DNA of 64,000 nt, taken from assembly GCF_000702585.1 (NCBI RefSeq), contig NZ_JNIQ01000001.1, positions 2,847,819 through 2,911,818 on the forward strand, read 5' to 3'. The notes below the pieces were generated by a model, which worked only from the letters and a program-made list of their open reading frames with translations, did not search any database and was not told the origin of the DNA. Positions 1 to 8,855 of the stretch are shown here, piece after piece (the first letter of the stretch is position 1; each line of letters opens with the position of its first letter). The stretch comes from Exiguobacterium aurantiacum DSM 6208 (lineage in GTDB: Bacteria; Bacillota; Bacilli; Exiguobacteriales; Exiguobacteriaceae). The position numbers and the translations under genes are program-made.

Positions 1-1
1 G

Positions 2-556
2 ACGCCGCTCGACGACCCGCTCGTCGCCTCCGTATTCAGTGGAATTGTTTCCGGACTCGGCCTGGCGCTCCTATTGTTCGCCGGCGCCTCGACAGGCGGA
101 CTCGATATTCTCGGAAAAGTCATCTATACGACGAACCGAAATTTGTCGCTCCCTAAAATCTTTTTGACACAAGACATCATCGTCTATATTCTCGTGTTCA
201 TCACGTTTGACATCAAGGCGGTCATGTACGCGCTCGTGCTCAGTTTCGTTCGTTCGCGCACATTGTTGACGATCCACCGCTTCTTCTCGGCCCAAAAGCA
301 GTGCTTTATCATCTGTAAAAAAGCCGATGAGATCAACTTGGTCATCAAGCAGAACTTGAAGCGCGGCGTCACGATCATGGACGCGACAGGCGGCTATTCG
401 AACGACTCGAAGAAGATGTTGTACGTCGTCGTCCAAAACAACGAAATTCCAAAGCTTCGTCAAATCGTCTCCGATATCGATTCGGAAGCGTTCGTCACCG
501 TCTCAGAAATCGATTCGGTCGTCGGAAATTTCAAAGAACATTCTTATACACTTTAA
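2..556 (+). CDS. YitT family membrane protein, C-terminal part (gene enters from the left)
   Basis: The frame is open from the first bases of the window, so the start lies outside. The visible 184 residues begin with the end of a hydrophobic, glycine-rich membrane segment followed by AGASTGGLDILGK, then another membrane stretch (LTQDIIVYILVFITF). The last ~90 residues are a soluble domain (QCFIICKKADEINLVIKQ...GVTIMDATGGYS) that matches the DUF2179 cytoplasmic domain found at the end of YitT/YebE-type proteins. Family members are multi-span membrane proteins of unknown transport or signalling role. It ends just before a strong terminator, so it is the last gene of its transcript. The family call is solid; the function is unknown. 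Confidence 0.85.
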   Translation, partial: TPLDDPLVASVFSGIVSGLGLALLLFAGASTGGLDILGKVIYTTNRNLSLPKIFLTQDIIVYILVFITFDIKAVMYALVLSFVRSRTLLTIHRFFSAQKQCFIICKKADEINLVIKQNLKRGVTIMDATGGYSNDSKKMLYVVVQNNEIPKLRQIVSDIDSEAFVTVSEIDSVVGNFKEHSYTL

Positions 557-584
557 TCGACAGCAACTTGCTGTCGATTTTTTG
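555..584 (+). terminator. Intrinsic terminator after the YitT-type gene
   Basis: AATCGACAGCAA pairs with TTGCTGTCGATT around a 1-base centre and is followed by a T run. It overlaps the stop codon at 554-556. Confidence 0.9.
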
Positions 585-655
585 TGTAACAAACGCTCCA
601 ACGTTCCGATAATACGAATGAGCCTATTAGACATATACAGAAGGAGGTGCATGAG

Positions 656-3259
656 TTGTCTAGCCACTCCTTGCGCCAATCAGTCCCCGCCCTGCTCGTC
701 GGGACATTTGCTCTTGGACTGTTATTGATTGTTTTCAGCCCTTATGGGTTACGTGAGACGAGTCTGTTCATCTACTTCATGACGATCACACTCATCGCGA
801 CCGCTATTAGCGGCTACGCCGTTTACCGCCATCAAGGCATGCGACGCTACATTCATTTGTTGATCAGCGCCGGCAACCTTTGTTTCATCGCTTACTTAGT
901 CGTGCATCGCTACTACACGACCGTACCCGGTGACATGATGATGTTCATTCAAAACTTTTTCTATTTGATCATGGCACTCATCGTCATCACCCAGTCCATT
1001 GAGATCCGCACGCTGAAACTGCGGACGTTCGACGTGTTCGCCTTACTCAGCTTCCTGCTCATCGGCGCATTGCACATTTTCTTCTACTCAGCCCGTGGCG
1101 AACAATACGTCGCCAGTTTGAACGGTTTCGAAGAACAAATGGTGCTCGTCAGCCTCTACATGGCGCTCGGGTTTTTGTATTTAAACCGAATCGTCACCTC
1201 GGGCCAAACGTTCCGGGTGATGCTCTTGATCGGGATACTTGGTTTCACGACCGCCTCGATTATGAACCAGTTGAACGGGTTTGCCGGTGTCGGTCATGAC
1301 CTCGTCCATCTGCTTCAAGTGAGTAGCATCTTCCTCATCTCAGTCAGCTTCTTGTTCGATGAAGCTGCGGAAGACGTCCTCGCCCATGACTCCGTGTTCG
1401 ATTACGTCATTTACAGTTCGGTCGTCATGTTGTTCATGCTCGCATCCGACCGTCTGCTCGGCACGTCCGTTCTAGACTCGATGATCGCGAACGCGGTCTT
1501 GCTGTTACTCATCCGACAGTTCGTCGTCGCCAAACAAAACGCCTTGATCAGTCAACGCTTACATACGGTCAATACGGATCTCGAAGTCGCGGTGACGACG
1601 AAAGCGCACGAACTTGAGATTCGGGAACAACAATATCGGTCACTGTTCGCCTATCATGCGGAGCCGATCTTCTTGTTCGACTTGCACGGGGAAGTTCTAT
1701 CCGTCAACGAAGCCGGTAGTTCGGTGCTCGGACACGATGCCGAGATGTTGATCGGTTCTAACATTTTAGACATTATCGAACAGAAAGATCGCGCCGCCTA
1801 TGCGACCGTGCTCCACGACCTAACGACAGGCCGTCCCGAGACACTCGAGGTCGATGTCATGACCGATGATGGGACGAAACGTGTCTGGCAATTGATGAAC
1901 ATCCCGATGATCATTGATGGTGAAGTCGAAGGAATTTACGCCATCGTCAAAGATGTCACGCAAATGATCGCGCAACAAGAACAAATCTTATACCAAGCGA
2001 ACCATGACAGCTTGACGGGGTTACATAACCGCTACGCCCTGCAAGAACAGATTGAACGACTCATTGAAGATGGCCGACCGTTCACGCTCATGTTCTCCGA
2101 CCTTGACGGATTCAAAGAGATCAATGACCAGTTCGGACATCATATGGGCGACCAGCTGTTGCAACATATCGGCAAGCGTCTGCGCAGTGCGCTGTTGCCG
2201 AACGAGTACGCCGGCCGCCTCGGCGGGGACGAGTTCATCGTCGTCGCTGAGCACGGTGATGACGAAATTCTCATTGAACGGCTCCGCCGTCTCGTCTATC
2301 GCCCTCCATACTTCATGGCCGGTACGCTCGTCGAGATTCACGCCTCGATTGGAATCGTTCGGTATCCCGAACACGGGTCGACGCTCAAACATCTGCTCTC
2401 AAACGCTGACCTCGCCATGTACAAGGCGAAAGAAAAAGGACGGGATGAGACGGTGCTGTTCGCCCCTGAACTACGCGAAGACAAGGAAGAGCGGAAACTG
2501 TTGATGGAAGGGCTCGATACCGCCCTTGAAAAAGGTGAGATTTCGTTATATCTCCAACCACAAGTCGATGCCTCGACGAAAGCAATCATCGGTGCCGAAG
2601 CGCTCATGCGCTGGAAGCGAGACGGCAAGTTCATCCCGCCGAGCGAGTTCATCCCGATCGCCGAGGAGACCGGGCATATCCAAGACCTCGGTCGCTGGAT
2701 GATTCACGAGACGTTCCAACTTATGTATGCCTTTGAACAAGGCGAGATCGATCTGCCGAAACTGTCGGTCAACTTGTCGGTTCGCCAATTGTTCGATGAG
2801 CATTTGATCGAGTACTTGACGACATTGTTCGACCGATTCCCGATTGAGCCGAGCCGATTGAACTTCGAATTGACCGAGACGGTCGCGGCCCATCACTCCG
2901 AACGTGTCTTGAACCGTATCCTCGAACTAAAGGCACTCGGCATCAAGCTGTCCATCGACGACTTCGGGACGGGATATAGCTCACTCGCCTACCTCGTCCG
3001 GTACCCGATTGACGAGTTGAAGATCCCGCGTGAATTCACGATGCAACTCGAAGAGAACCGAGAGTATCAGACCGTCACCGCGACGATTGTCGCGATGGCC
3101 CGCCAACTTGGCATGGCGCTCGTCGCCGAAGGGGTCGAGACCGAATACCAAGAGACGTTTTTGCGTCGCATCGGGTGCGACTCGATGCAAGGCTATCGTT
3201 ATGCCAAACCGATGCCGCTTGACGAGTTCGTCATCTTTTACATGAAACAACGACAATAA
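656..3259 (+). CDS. Membrane-anchored PAS-GGDEF-EAL cyclic-di-GMP enzyme
   Basis: An 867-residue protein. Residues ~1-290 are about eight hydrophobic helices (a MASE-type membrane sensor by layout), followed by a short coiled coil, a PAS domain (~320-440), a GGDEF domain (~445-600) and an EAL domain (~620-860). The cyclase motif is intact (RLGGDEF); no RxxD inhibitory site is visible five residues upstream. The EAL domain keeps EALMRW, NLSVRQ, ELTE, DDFGTGYSS and VAEGVE, but the usual LKID reads LKIP. It could make or break c-di-GMP; the odd LKIP weakens the phosphodiesterase prediction. The start was set at TTG 656 because AAGGAGG at 641-647 is spaced 8 bases from it; a GTG at 647 would lie inside that site. 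It is monocistronic, ending at a strong terminator. Confidence 0.9.
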   Translation: MSSHSLRQSVPALLVGTFALGLLLIVFSPYGLRETSLFIYFMTITLIATAISGYAVYRHQGMRRYIHLLISAGNLCFIAYLVVHRYYTTVPGDMMMFIQNFFYLIMALIVITQSIEIRTLKLRTFDVFALLSFLLIGALHIFFYSARGEQYVASLNGFEEQMVLVSLYMALGFLYLNRIVTSGQTFRVMLLIGILGFTTASIMNQLNGFAGVGHDLVHLLQVSSIFLISVSFLFDEAAEDVLAHDSVFDYVIYSSVVMLFMLASDRLLGTSVLDSMIANAVLLLLIRQFVVAKQNALISQRLHTVNTDLEVAVTTKAHELEIREQQYRSLFAYHAEPIFLFDLHGEVLSVNEAGSSVLGHDAEMLIGSNILDIIEQKDRAAYATVLHDLTTGRPETLEVDVMTDDGTKRVWQLMNIPMIIDGEVEGIYAIVKDVTQMIAQQEQILYQANHDSLTGLHNRYALQEQIERLIEDGRPFTLMFSDLDGFKEINDQFGHHMGDQLLQHIGKRLRSALLPNEYAGRLGGDEFIVVAEHGDDEILIERLRRLVYRPPYFMAGTLVEIHASIGIVRYPEHGSTLKHLLSNADLAMYKAKEKGRDETVLFAPELREDKEERKLLMEGLDTALEKGEISLYLQPQVDASTKAIIGAEALMRWKRDGKFIPPSEFIPIAEETGHIQDLGRWMIHETFQLMYAFEQGEIDLPKLSVNLSVRQLFDEHLIEYLTTLFDRFPIEPSRLNFELTETVAAHHSERVLNRILELKALGIKLSIDDFGTGYSSLAYLVRYPIDELKIPREFTMQLEENREYQTVTATIVAMARQLGMALVAEGVETEYQETFLRRIGCDSMQGYRYAKPMPLDEFVIFYMKQRQ

Positions 3260-3260
3260 C

Positions 3261-3299
3261 AAACGCCTCGGACCGATTCTCACTCGGTCCGAGGCGTTT
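3261..3299. terminator. Bidirectional terminator between convergent genes
   Basis: AAACGCCTCGGACCGA pairs perfectly with TCGGTCCGAGGCGTTT and carries T runs on both strands. It serves the c-di-GMP gene on the left and the GH13 gene on the right. Confidence 0.9.
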
Positions 3300-3304
3300 T
3301 CGCG

Positions 3305-5374
3305 TTACTTCATCTCATAAACTTTCACTTCACCTGGTTTCAAATCAATCCAAAGATCCCAGTTGTCGTCGAAACTGTGTTCCGCATACGGCCACGAGTT
3401 CGGCGAGTACACCATCTCGGCGAAGCGGCTCGCGTTCCAGTTGCGACGGCGCACACCGTCGAGCGGGACCTTCCCTTGGAGCGGTTGCTGCATGTCCGTA
3501 TTCGCGACGACGAGGAGCGTCTCGTTCGTGTCCGGACGCAACCAGGCGAGACCGATGAAGGGGGCGTCCATGTACGGCATCGTCAGCGGCTCGAAATGGC
3601 TCGGGTTGACGAGCACATCGAGCCATCGGCGACGAATGCCGGCCACTTGATGCATGAGTTCGATCATCTCGTTCCGTTCCGGGTGATCCCAATGGAACTG
3701 ATAGGCGTCAAAGAACGCGAGCTTCCCGAAATAAGGGTCGGTCGGGAAGAGCTGATACGCTTCTTCCGGACGACAGTCGAGTCCGGTGTTCATCGGTTGT
3801 GTCTCGTACAGTTCGAGTCCCGAATTTGTCATCGGCACCCCATTCGGCATGAACCCGTTCAAGACGGTGAGCAATCGGCTCGCTTGACGGCCTCCGTCAC
3901 GGGTCGCGATGCGACGCGTGTCCGCGGTCTCACCGGCAGCGAACACCGGAAGCGGCAAGAAACGAGAGTCATAAATGAACTGATGTGTGTCATGCGTATC
4001 AAACCGCGGCTCTTTATAGAATCCGTACCCGATGATCATGTTGTAGCCGGCATCACGCGCTGCCCAGGCCCCTACTTCGATCAACTCCTCGGCGATAAAG
4101 CTGAAGTTCGAGTCGAGCGCCCGTGGTTCCGTCAAAATCCGTTGTGCCAGATCGACCGGTAAGGCGTGGCCCATGTCGATTCGGGCACCATCAATCCCGT
4201 ACTCCCGCTGATAATGCGGAATGATGTCAGCGAGCATCGCCCAGAGCGGTTCGTTGATTTGCTCACCGCGGAACTGGTTCGACTTAATCGAATCGAACAA
4301 AATGTATGGCGCCAAGTTCGCTTCGTTCACATAAGGCGCGGCCGCTGTCGGATGGTCGAGGAACAAACGGAAATACGTGACGTCCGACCACGGCGGTTGC
4401 GGGTCGTTGATGCAGTCAGAGAACGCCGGGGCGGTCGTCAACCCGAATTCGCGTTCGATGACGGCGAGCAAGTTTTCTTCCGGGTGCTCCGTCACATACG
4501 TCTTCACGTCTTCCCACTTCTTCGCATCGACGAGGTTCGGGGCCATCGAGAAGCGACGCAAGTGGTGCCACACGTCTTCTGATCCGTAAATCATCGGTAA
4601 AAATGCGTACTCCGGTTTCACGTTCTCCCCGATTCCTGGGACGTGAGGCGGATGATAGTGATCGAGCTCCGTCACCGGAATCCAATAAAACCATTCCGGG
4701 TTCTCGAGAATCAATCGGTTGTCCCGGGCACACGTTCGCGGGATCACGTCGATGACGACACGAATCCCGACCATGTGACATGCTTCGACGAAGGCGGCGA
4801 ACTCTTCTTCGACCGTCAACCCATCTCCCGTGAGCGTCTCTTTTAACTCTTCATCGATTGCGAAGAAGTCTTGGACAGCGTACGGTGAGCCGAACTCCCC
4901 TTTTTTGTTCTTATGGCTATGTTGCGAAATCGGTAACAAGAATAACGTATCGATGCCCATGTACAACAAGTGCGGCAGCAGAGCGAGCGTCTTCACAAAC
5001 GTCCCCGTGTCTTTCATCCCTTGTGAATTCTCCATCTCGACATAGCCGGAGCCATCATGGTCCCACGATGTCGACGTCCGGACTTGCATCGAGTAGACCG
5101 AAGCGCGTTTAATCCAATCGCCACCCGTCTGTAAGTGGCCGTCAGCTTTTGCGACAGACTGATGATAGTCCCGTCCGTCAACGTTATGCGGGAGGATGCC
5201 TTTCTCAATCGTTTCAATCAAGAAGTCGTACGGATTGACCCGTTCGACGCCGTCACGGACCGGTTCGGACGAAAATCGCATCCGATTCCATAAGGTTGGG
5301 ATTTCATAGTGCAGGTCGGTCCGTTTTGTTTTTAAGACTTGATGTAACTTTTTTAACGACGAGTTCTCTGGCAT
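3305..5374 (-). CDS. GH13 (alpha-amylase superfamily) glucan-active enzyme, maltosyltransferase-like
   Basis: 689 residues, with no signal peptide, so probably cytoplasmic. Visible GH13 signatures: a strand-4-type motif GIDGARIDMGHAL carrying the nucleophile Asp, a FIAEELIE motif with the likely acid/base Glu, and DVIPRTCARDN where classical amylases have DxxxNH. The last deviation, with PRTxARD, recalls bacterial maltosyltransferases and GlgE-like enzymes more than secreted amylases; this comparison is from memory. It probably transfers or hydrolyses alpha-1,4-linked glucan, and the substrate is not decided by the sequence. It has its own AAGGAG site before the ATG and stands alone, with no glycogen or maltose genes beside it. 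The family is secure, the reaction is not. Confidence 0.75.
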   Translation of the reverse strand: MPENSSLKKLHQVLKTKRTDLHYEIPTLWNRMRFSSEPVRDGVERVNPYDFLIETIEKGILPHNVDGRDYHQSVAKADGHLQTGGDWIKRASVYSMQVRTSTSWDHDGSGYVEMENSQGMKDTGTFVKTLALLPHLLYMGIDTLFLLPISQHSHKNKKGEFGSPYAVQDFFAIDEELKETLTGDGLTVEEEFAAFVEACHMVGIRVVIDVIPRTCARDNRLILENPEWFYWIPVTELDHYHPPHVPGIGENVKPEYAFLPMIYGSEDVWHHLRRFSMAPNLVDAKKWEDVKTYVTEHPEENLLAVIEREFGLTTAPAFSDCINDPQPPWSDVTYFRLFLDHPTAAAPYVNEANLAPYILFDSIKSNQFRGEQINEPLWAMLADIIPHYQREYGIDGARIDMGHALPVDLAQRILTEPRALDSNFSFIAEELIEVGAWAARDAGYNMIIGYGFYKEPRFDTHDTHQFIYDSRFLPLPVFAAGETADTRRIATRDGGRQASRLLTVLNGFMPNGVPMTNSGLELYETQPMNTGLDCRPEEAYQLFPTDPYFGKLAFFDAYQFHWDHPERNEMIELMHQVAGIRRRWLDVLVNPSHFEPLTMPYMDAPFIGLAWLRPDTNETLLVVANTDMQQPLQGKVPLDGVRRRNWNASRFAEMVYSPNSWPYAEHSFDDNWDLWIDLKPGEVKVYEMK

Positions 5375-5544
5375 AGTTATTCTCCTTATGATTGAAATCG
5401 TACCTCTTCACAATTGTAAACGATAACAGGGCACGGCTTCTTGTCTTTTTATACATTTACCCTTTTTTTCCTTTTCCAAAAAAATATTTTGTGCCGAATG
5501 AGACAAAATATTGTACGATGGTCATCAGAAGGGAGGGAATGATC

Positions 5545-6162
5545 ATGTTTCAGCGCAAATGGCTCGCCCTTTTCGGTGCTTTGGCCGTCTTGCTCGTGCT
5601 CGTCATCGCCAGTTTCATCGTTCAGTTACGGAACACGAACGAACGGATTGAGGCGATACATGGAGAACGACTCGATTCGTATCAAGCGATCGAAGAGATC
5701 ATGTATTACAATCTCGAGCGGGCCAACGCCATCCGTGGTCTTCTCGCCTACAACGACCGACGCTTCTTAGAGGCTTATTACAGCATGTCCCAACGAGCGA
5801 AAGAGTTGAAAGCTTCCATCGCCAGCGACCCGAACACACCGAGCTCACTTCTCGACTTGTTGTATCGCGACGGGATTTGGGAACAAGAAGCCGACCGAGT
5901 CCTCGTCATTTACGAAACTGGTGATATCGACGAAGCGACCGCCGTGGCCGAGACGATGACCGATCAACGTCAGACCATCCTCGAAGATCTGCGTTCACTT
6001 AAAAAGATGCAATACAATGACATCCGTAAGCAGTTGACAGCGACACAACGAGAAATCGACCTCGCTATCCAAGTGCTCTTATCGCTTTCGATTTTACTCG
6101 TCGCCACGTTCATCATCCTTTTGTTTTTAATGTTCAAACCACGAAAAAAGACCGATCATTAA
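5545..6162 (+). CDS. Two-span membrane protein with extracytoplasmic four-helix-type sensor domain and no output domain
   Basis: 205 residues: a membrane helix at ~6-27, an external helical region of ~145 residues rich in charged heptad-like repeats (NTNERIEAIHGERLDSYQAI onward), a second membrane helix at ~175-198, then only about seven basic residues (KPRKKTDH). The layout equals the ligand-binding half of a chemoreceptor or histidine kinase (4HB_MCP/CHASE3-like), but there is no HAMP, kinase, MCP or GGDEF part. It ends at its own terminator, so it is not simply truncated by the next gene. ATG 5545 was chosen because GGGAGGG at 5531-5537 lies 7 bases upstream; ATG 5539 would be too close. 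Function unknown. Confidence 0.75.
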   Translation: MFQRKWLALFGALAVLLVLVIASFIVQLRNTNERIEAIHGERLDSYQAIEEIMYYNLERANAIRGLLAYNDRRFLEAYYSMSQRAKELKASIASDPNTPSSLLDLLYRDGIWEQEADRVLVIYETGDIDEATAVAETMTDQRQTILEDLRSLKKMQYNDIRKQLTATQREIDLAIQVLLSLSILLVATFIILLFLMFKPRKKTDH

Positions 6163-6176
6163 TGACCGGCCCTTAC

Positions 6177-6203
6177 GCCTCAAGCCTGCTTGAGGCTTTT
6201 TTT
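6177..6203 (+). terminator. Terminator overlapping the 3' end of cadA
   Basis: GCCTCAAGC pairs with GCTTGAGGC (6188-6196) and is followed by seven T. The stem lies inside the last codons of the opposing cadA gene, so the two convergent genes share sequence here. Confidence 0.85.
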
Positions 6204-8237
6204 CGTCCCACGGATCAAACGGGTCGCGTTCCCGATGGCGAGCAAGGCGACGCCGACGTCGGCGAAGACGGCCTCCCACATCGAGGCGATACCAAGGACG
6301 CCGAGAACGAGGAACAATGCTTTCATCCCAAACGCGAACGCGATATTTTGCCAAACAATCCGCTTCGTCCGTTTGCCGAGGTCGATGGCGGCAACGATGT
6401 CGCTCGGGGCGTCGTTCATGAGGACGACGTCTGCAGCTGTGACAGCCGCGTCACTGCCGATGCCCCCCATCACGAGTCCGACGTCGGCCCGCGCGAGTGC
6501 GGCCGCATCATTCAACCCGTCGCCGACGAAAGCGACTTTTCCGTGTCGAACCAATCGTTCGACCTCCTCGACTTTTTGATGGGGCAGGAGTTCGCTCTTC
6601 ACGTCGTCAATCCCGAGATCTTGACCGACCTTGGCGGCGACCGCCGCCCGGTCCCCCGTCAACATGACGGTTCGATACCCGTGTCGCTTCAAGGAAGTGA
6701 CCGCCTCGGTCGCGTCTTGCTTCACCGTGTCCATCAGCTCGATCCGCCCGAGCCATCGGTCGTTTTTCACTACGTGAACGTTCGTCCCGACTCTTGCCTC
6801 GGTCACTGCATGGCCTAGTTTCTCCATGTAGCGGGCACTGCCGACATAAATTCGATCCGTTCCGTCAAGCGCCATAAGGCCGTACCCCGGCTCTTCTCGC
6901 ACATCAGAAAATGCCGTCGTCTCACCTGCTCGCGCCACAATCGCTACGGCGAGAGGGTGAGTCGAGGCGATCTCGACTCGGGCCGCGAGCTTTAATAACG
7001 CTTCTTCTGACATTTGTCCGTTCGTCTCGACTGCAGTCACGTCAAAACGTCCCGTCGTGAGCGTGCCAGTCTTATCGAACACAATCGTGTCGACTTCGGC
7101 GAGTGTGTCTAAATATTCTCCACCTTTCACCAAAATGCCTCGTCGTGAACCTGCACCGATGCCGCCGAAATACCCGAGCGGAATCGAGATGACGAGGGCG
7201 CAAGGACAGCTGATCACGAGAAAGATCAAGGCGCGATATACCCACTCTTCTAAATCACCGACGAAAAGTGGCGGTACGAACGCGACGACAGTTGCCAATC
7301 CGACAACAATCGGCGTATACACTTTAGCGAGACGCGTGATCATCTGCTCCGTCTTCGCTTTGTTCGCACTCGCCTGTTCAACGAGCGCAATCATTTTTTG
7401 CAGGCTCGAATCATTCGCCGGTCGCTCCACCTCGACCTCAAGGCGCCCATCGAGGTTCAACATCCCGGCGAGCACGGCATCCCCCGGACCAGTTTGGCGG
7501 GGAAGTGATTCTCCTGTAAGTGACGCCGTGTCGAGTGAACTCGCTCCTGTCACAATTCTCCCATCCATCGGCACGTGTTCCCCTGCCCGGACGACGATGA
7601 TGGCACCGATCTCGACGTCTTCTGGTCGGTGCTCAATTTCTGATCCTTCAACGAGAACCCTTGCCTTCGTCGGTTTCATGTTCAACAGCGACTGGATGGA
7701 GTGGCGCGAAGCTCTCACGGCCCGACCTTGGACATACTCACCGAGTTGATAAAATAACATGACCGCTACCGCTTCCGGATATTCGGCAATCGCGAACGCA
7801 CCGAGCGTCGCGACGGTCATGAGAAACTTTTCATCAAACCACTCGCGGGCCCAGATGTTACGCCCCGCCGTATACACCACGTCGTATCCGGCAATCACAT
7901 AGGCGAGCACGTAAAAGAAGAGCGAGTCGGTAAACAAGCCGAGACCGAGCAAGACGAGAGCGATACCAAAGCGCCAAAGCAATCGGTCCGCTTTCGTGTC
8001 CGCGTCGTCTTTCCGGACGAAATGGGCACCCGGTTCGATCCGCTCCATCGTCGCCTCGATCGAACGAAGCATCGCTTCACGATCAGACGGCCCGACCCAC
8101 TCGATCACCATTTGGCTCGTGGCAAAGTCGATGCGACACGACGTGACGCCGTCTTGCTCTGTGACGCGACGCTCGATCTTCGCTGCACAGTTCGTACAGG
8201 TGATCCCTTCGACCGGCAAGACATCTCGTTTTTCCAT
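6180..8237 (-). CDS. cadA: CadA-type heavy-metal P1B-ATPase (Cd2+/Zn2+/Pb2+ efflux)
   Basis: 685 residues. One N-terminal metal-binding HMA domain (GITCTNCAAK, residues ~10-70), six to eight membrane helices, the actuator TGES loop (SLTGESLP), the metal-selecting CPC motif (VISCPCALVIS), the phosphorylated Asp in DKTGTLTTG, the STHP nucleotide-domain motif and the hinge GDGLNDAA. All catalytic residues are present. The CPC motif together with the ArsR/CadC-type regulator upstream fits export of soft divalent metals rather than copper. ATG 8237 was chosen: GAGGAGGG sits 5 bases upstream, and the longer reading from 8252 would begin inside this site. The gene has its own promoter with an overlapping operator and lies downstream of cadC, separated by a terminator. 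Confidence 0.93.
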   Translation of the reverse strand: MEKRDVLPVEGITCTNCAAKIERRVTEQDGVTSCRIDFATSQMVIEWVGPSDREAMLRSIEATMERIEPGAHFVRKDDADTKADRLLWRFGIALVLLGLGLFTDSLFFYVLAYVIAGYDVVYTAGRNIWAREWFDEKFLMTVATLGAFAIAEYPEAVAVMLFYQLGEYVQGRAVRASRHSIQSLLNMKPTKARVLVEGSEIEHRPEDVEIGAIIVVRAGEHVPMDGRIVTGASSLDTASLTGESLPRQTGPGDAVLAGMLNLDGRLEVEVERPANDSSLQKMIALVEQASANKAKTEQMITRLAKVYTPIVVGLATVVAFVPPLFVGDLEEWVYRALIFLVISCPCALVISIPLGYFGGIGAGSRRGILVKGGEYLDTLAEVDTIVFDKTGTLTTGRFDVTAVETNGQMSEEALLKLAARVEIASTHPLAVAIVARAGETTAFSDVREEPGYGLMALDGTDRIYVGSARYMEKLGHAVTEARVGTNVHVVKNDRWLGRIELMDTVKQDATEAVTSLKRHGYRTVMLTGDRAAVAAKVGQDLGIDDVKSELLPHQKVEEVERLVRHGKVAFVGDGLNDAAALARADVGLVMGGIGSDAAVTAADVVLMNDAPSDIVAAIDLGKRTKRIVWQNIAFAFGMKALFLVLGVLGIASMWEAVFADVGVALLAIGNATRLIRGTKKSLKQA

Positions 8238-8250
8238 CGTATCCCTCCTC

Positions 8251-8270
8251 ATTCAAACACTCGTTTGAAT
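8251..8270. promoter_or_regulatory. CadC/SmtB-type operator of cadA
   Basis: A perfect 8-4-8 inverted repeat, ATTCAAAC-ACTC-GTTTGAAT, lies directly downstream of the cadA -10 box and just before its ribosome binding site. Form and place match ArsR/SmtB family operators, so bound CadC would block transcription until metal releases it. Confidence 0.85.
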
Positions 8271-8272
8271 AT

Positions 8273-8301
8273 ATGATAACGTGCCCGCTCCCATATCGCA
8301 A
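8273..8301 (-). promoter_or_regulatory. SigA-type promoter of cadA
   Basis: Read on the minus strand: TTGCGA (8296-8301), a 17-base spacer, then TATCAT (8273-8278). The operator begins 2 bases downstream of the -10 box, so repressor and polymerase would compete. Confidence 0.75.
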
Positions 8302-8303
8302 CA

Positions 8304-8340
8304 CAAAAAAAGCGTCTCCCGCAACGCAGCGGTAGACACT
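8304..8340 (-). terminator. Terminator between cadC and cadA
   Basis: GTGTCTACCGC pairs with GCGGGAGACGC (one mismatch, one G-U) followed by seven T on the minus strand. It separates the cadC transcript from the cadA promoter. Confidence 0.8.
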
Positions 8341-8708
8341 CATGATTCGGTCGGTCGTTGTTCAGCACTATGGGCCATCGCAATCTCGACGAGACGACGG
8401 ACATGGTCGTCATCGAGCGAATAGTAGACGACTTTCCCGTCTTTCCGATATTTGACGAGCCCTTGCTCAAGCAACGTCCGGAGGTGATGAGACGCCGTCG
8501 CATTCGAGTGACCGATGACGGCCGCCACGTCACAAACGCATAATTCCGCTTCAAGCGTCAACACGTACAGCACTTTCAAGCGTGTGGGATCGGCGAACGC
8601 TTTGAACAAACGGCTGACTCGAGTCGCATCCAATTCAACGAGAGACGCTTGTAAAACCGCCACGTCTTCGCTTTGAATCGCAATCGTTTCACATTGGGGT
8701 GCCTTCAC
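8340..8708 (-). CDS. cadC: CadC-type ArsR family metal-sensing repressor
   Basis: 122 residues, a winged-helix ArsR/SmtB protein. The alpha-3 metal site ELCVCDVAA holds the Cys-x-Cys pair of CadC sensors, and a further Cys near the N-terminus (KAPQCE) could complete the thiolate site. The recognition helix reads NATASHHLRTLLEQG and the wing DGKVVYYSL. It should repress cadA through the inverted repeat at 8251-8270 and release it on binding Cd, Zn or Pb. GTG 8708 was chosen because GAGGTGAG lies just upstream and the protein then lines up with known CadC starts; an ATG at 8729 lacks such a site. Confidence 0.9.
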   Translation of the reverse strand: MKAPQCETIAIQSEDVAVLQASLVELDATRVSRLFKAFADPTRLKVLYVLTLEAELCVCDVAAVIGHSNATASHHLRTLLEQGLVKYRKDGKVVYYSLDDDHVRRLVEIAMAHSAEQRPTES

Positions 8709-8794
8709 CTGTCTCACCTCATTTCTCATTACGTATAGTTTATCAAACCTTTACCGGAAAATCTGTTATATATTATTATTGACTTTTTCACCTC

Positions 8795-8803
8795 TGTTAT
8801 AAT
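8795..8803 (+). promoter_or_regulatory. Extended -10 promoter of the yhfH-type gene
   Basis: TGTTATAAT gives a consensus -10 with the TGn extension; no good -35 is present at 16-18 bases. It lies about 50 bases before the ATG at 8856 in the divergent gap with cadC. Confidence 0.6.
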
Positions 8804-8855
8804 ACAATCAATACAACGAATAACGAATCCATATATTTGAAGGAGGAGTCTCAAC

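Noticed and set aside
3377..4162. A 261-codon open frame antisense to the GH13 gene
   Set aside because: Shadow of a high-GC-third-position gene; composition and lack of start signals speak against it.
6162..6818. A 218-codon open frame antisense to cadA
   Set aside because: cadA motifs on the other strand are complete here (hinge and last helices); this frame has no ribosome site.
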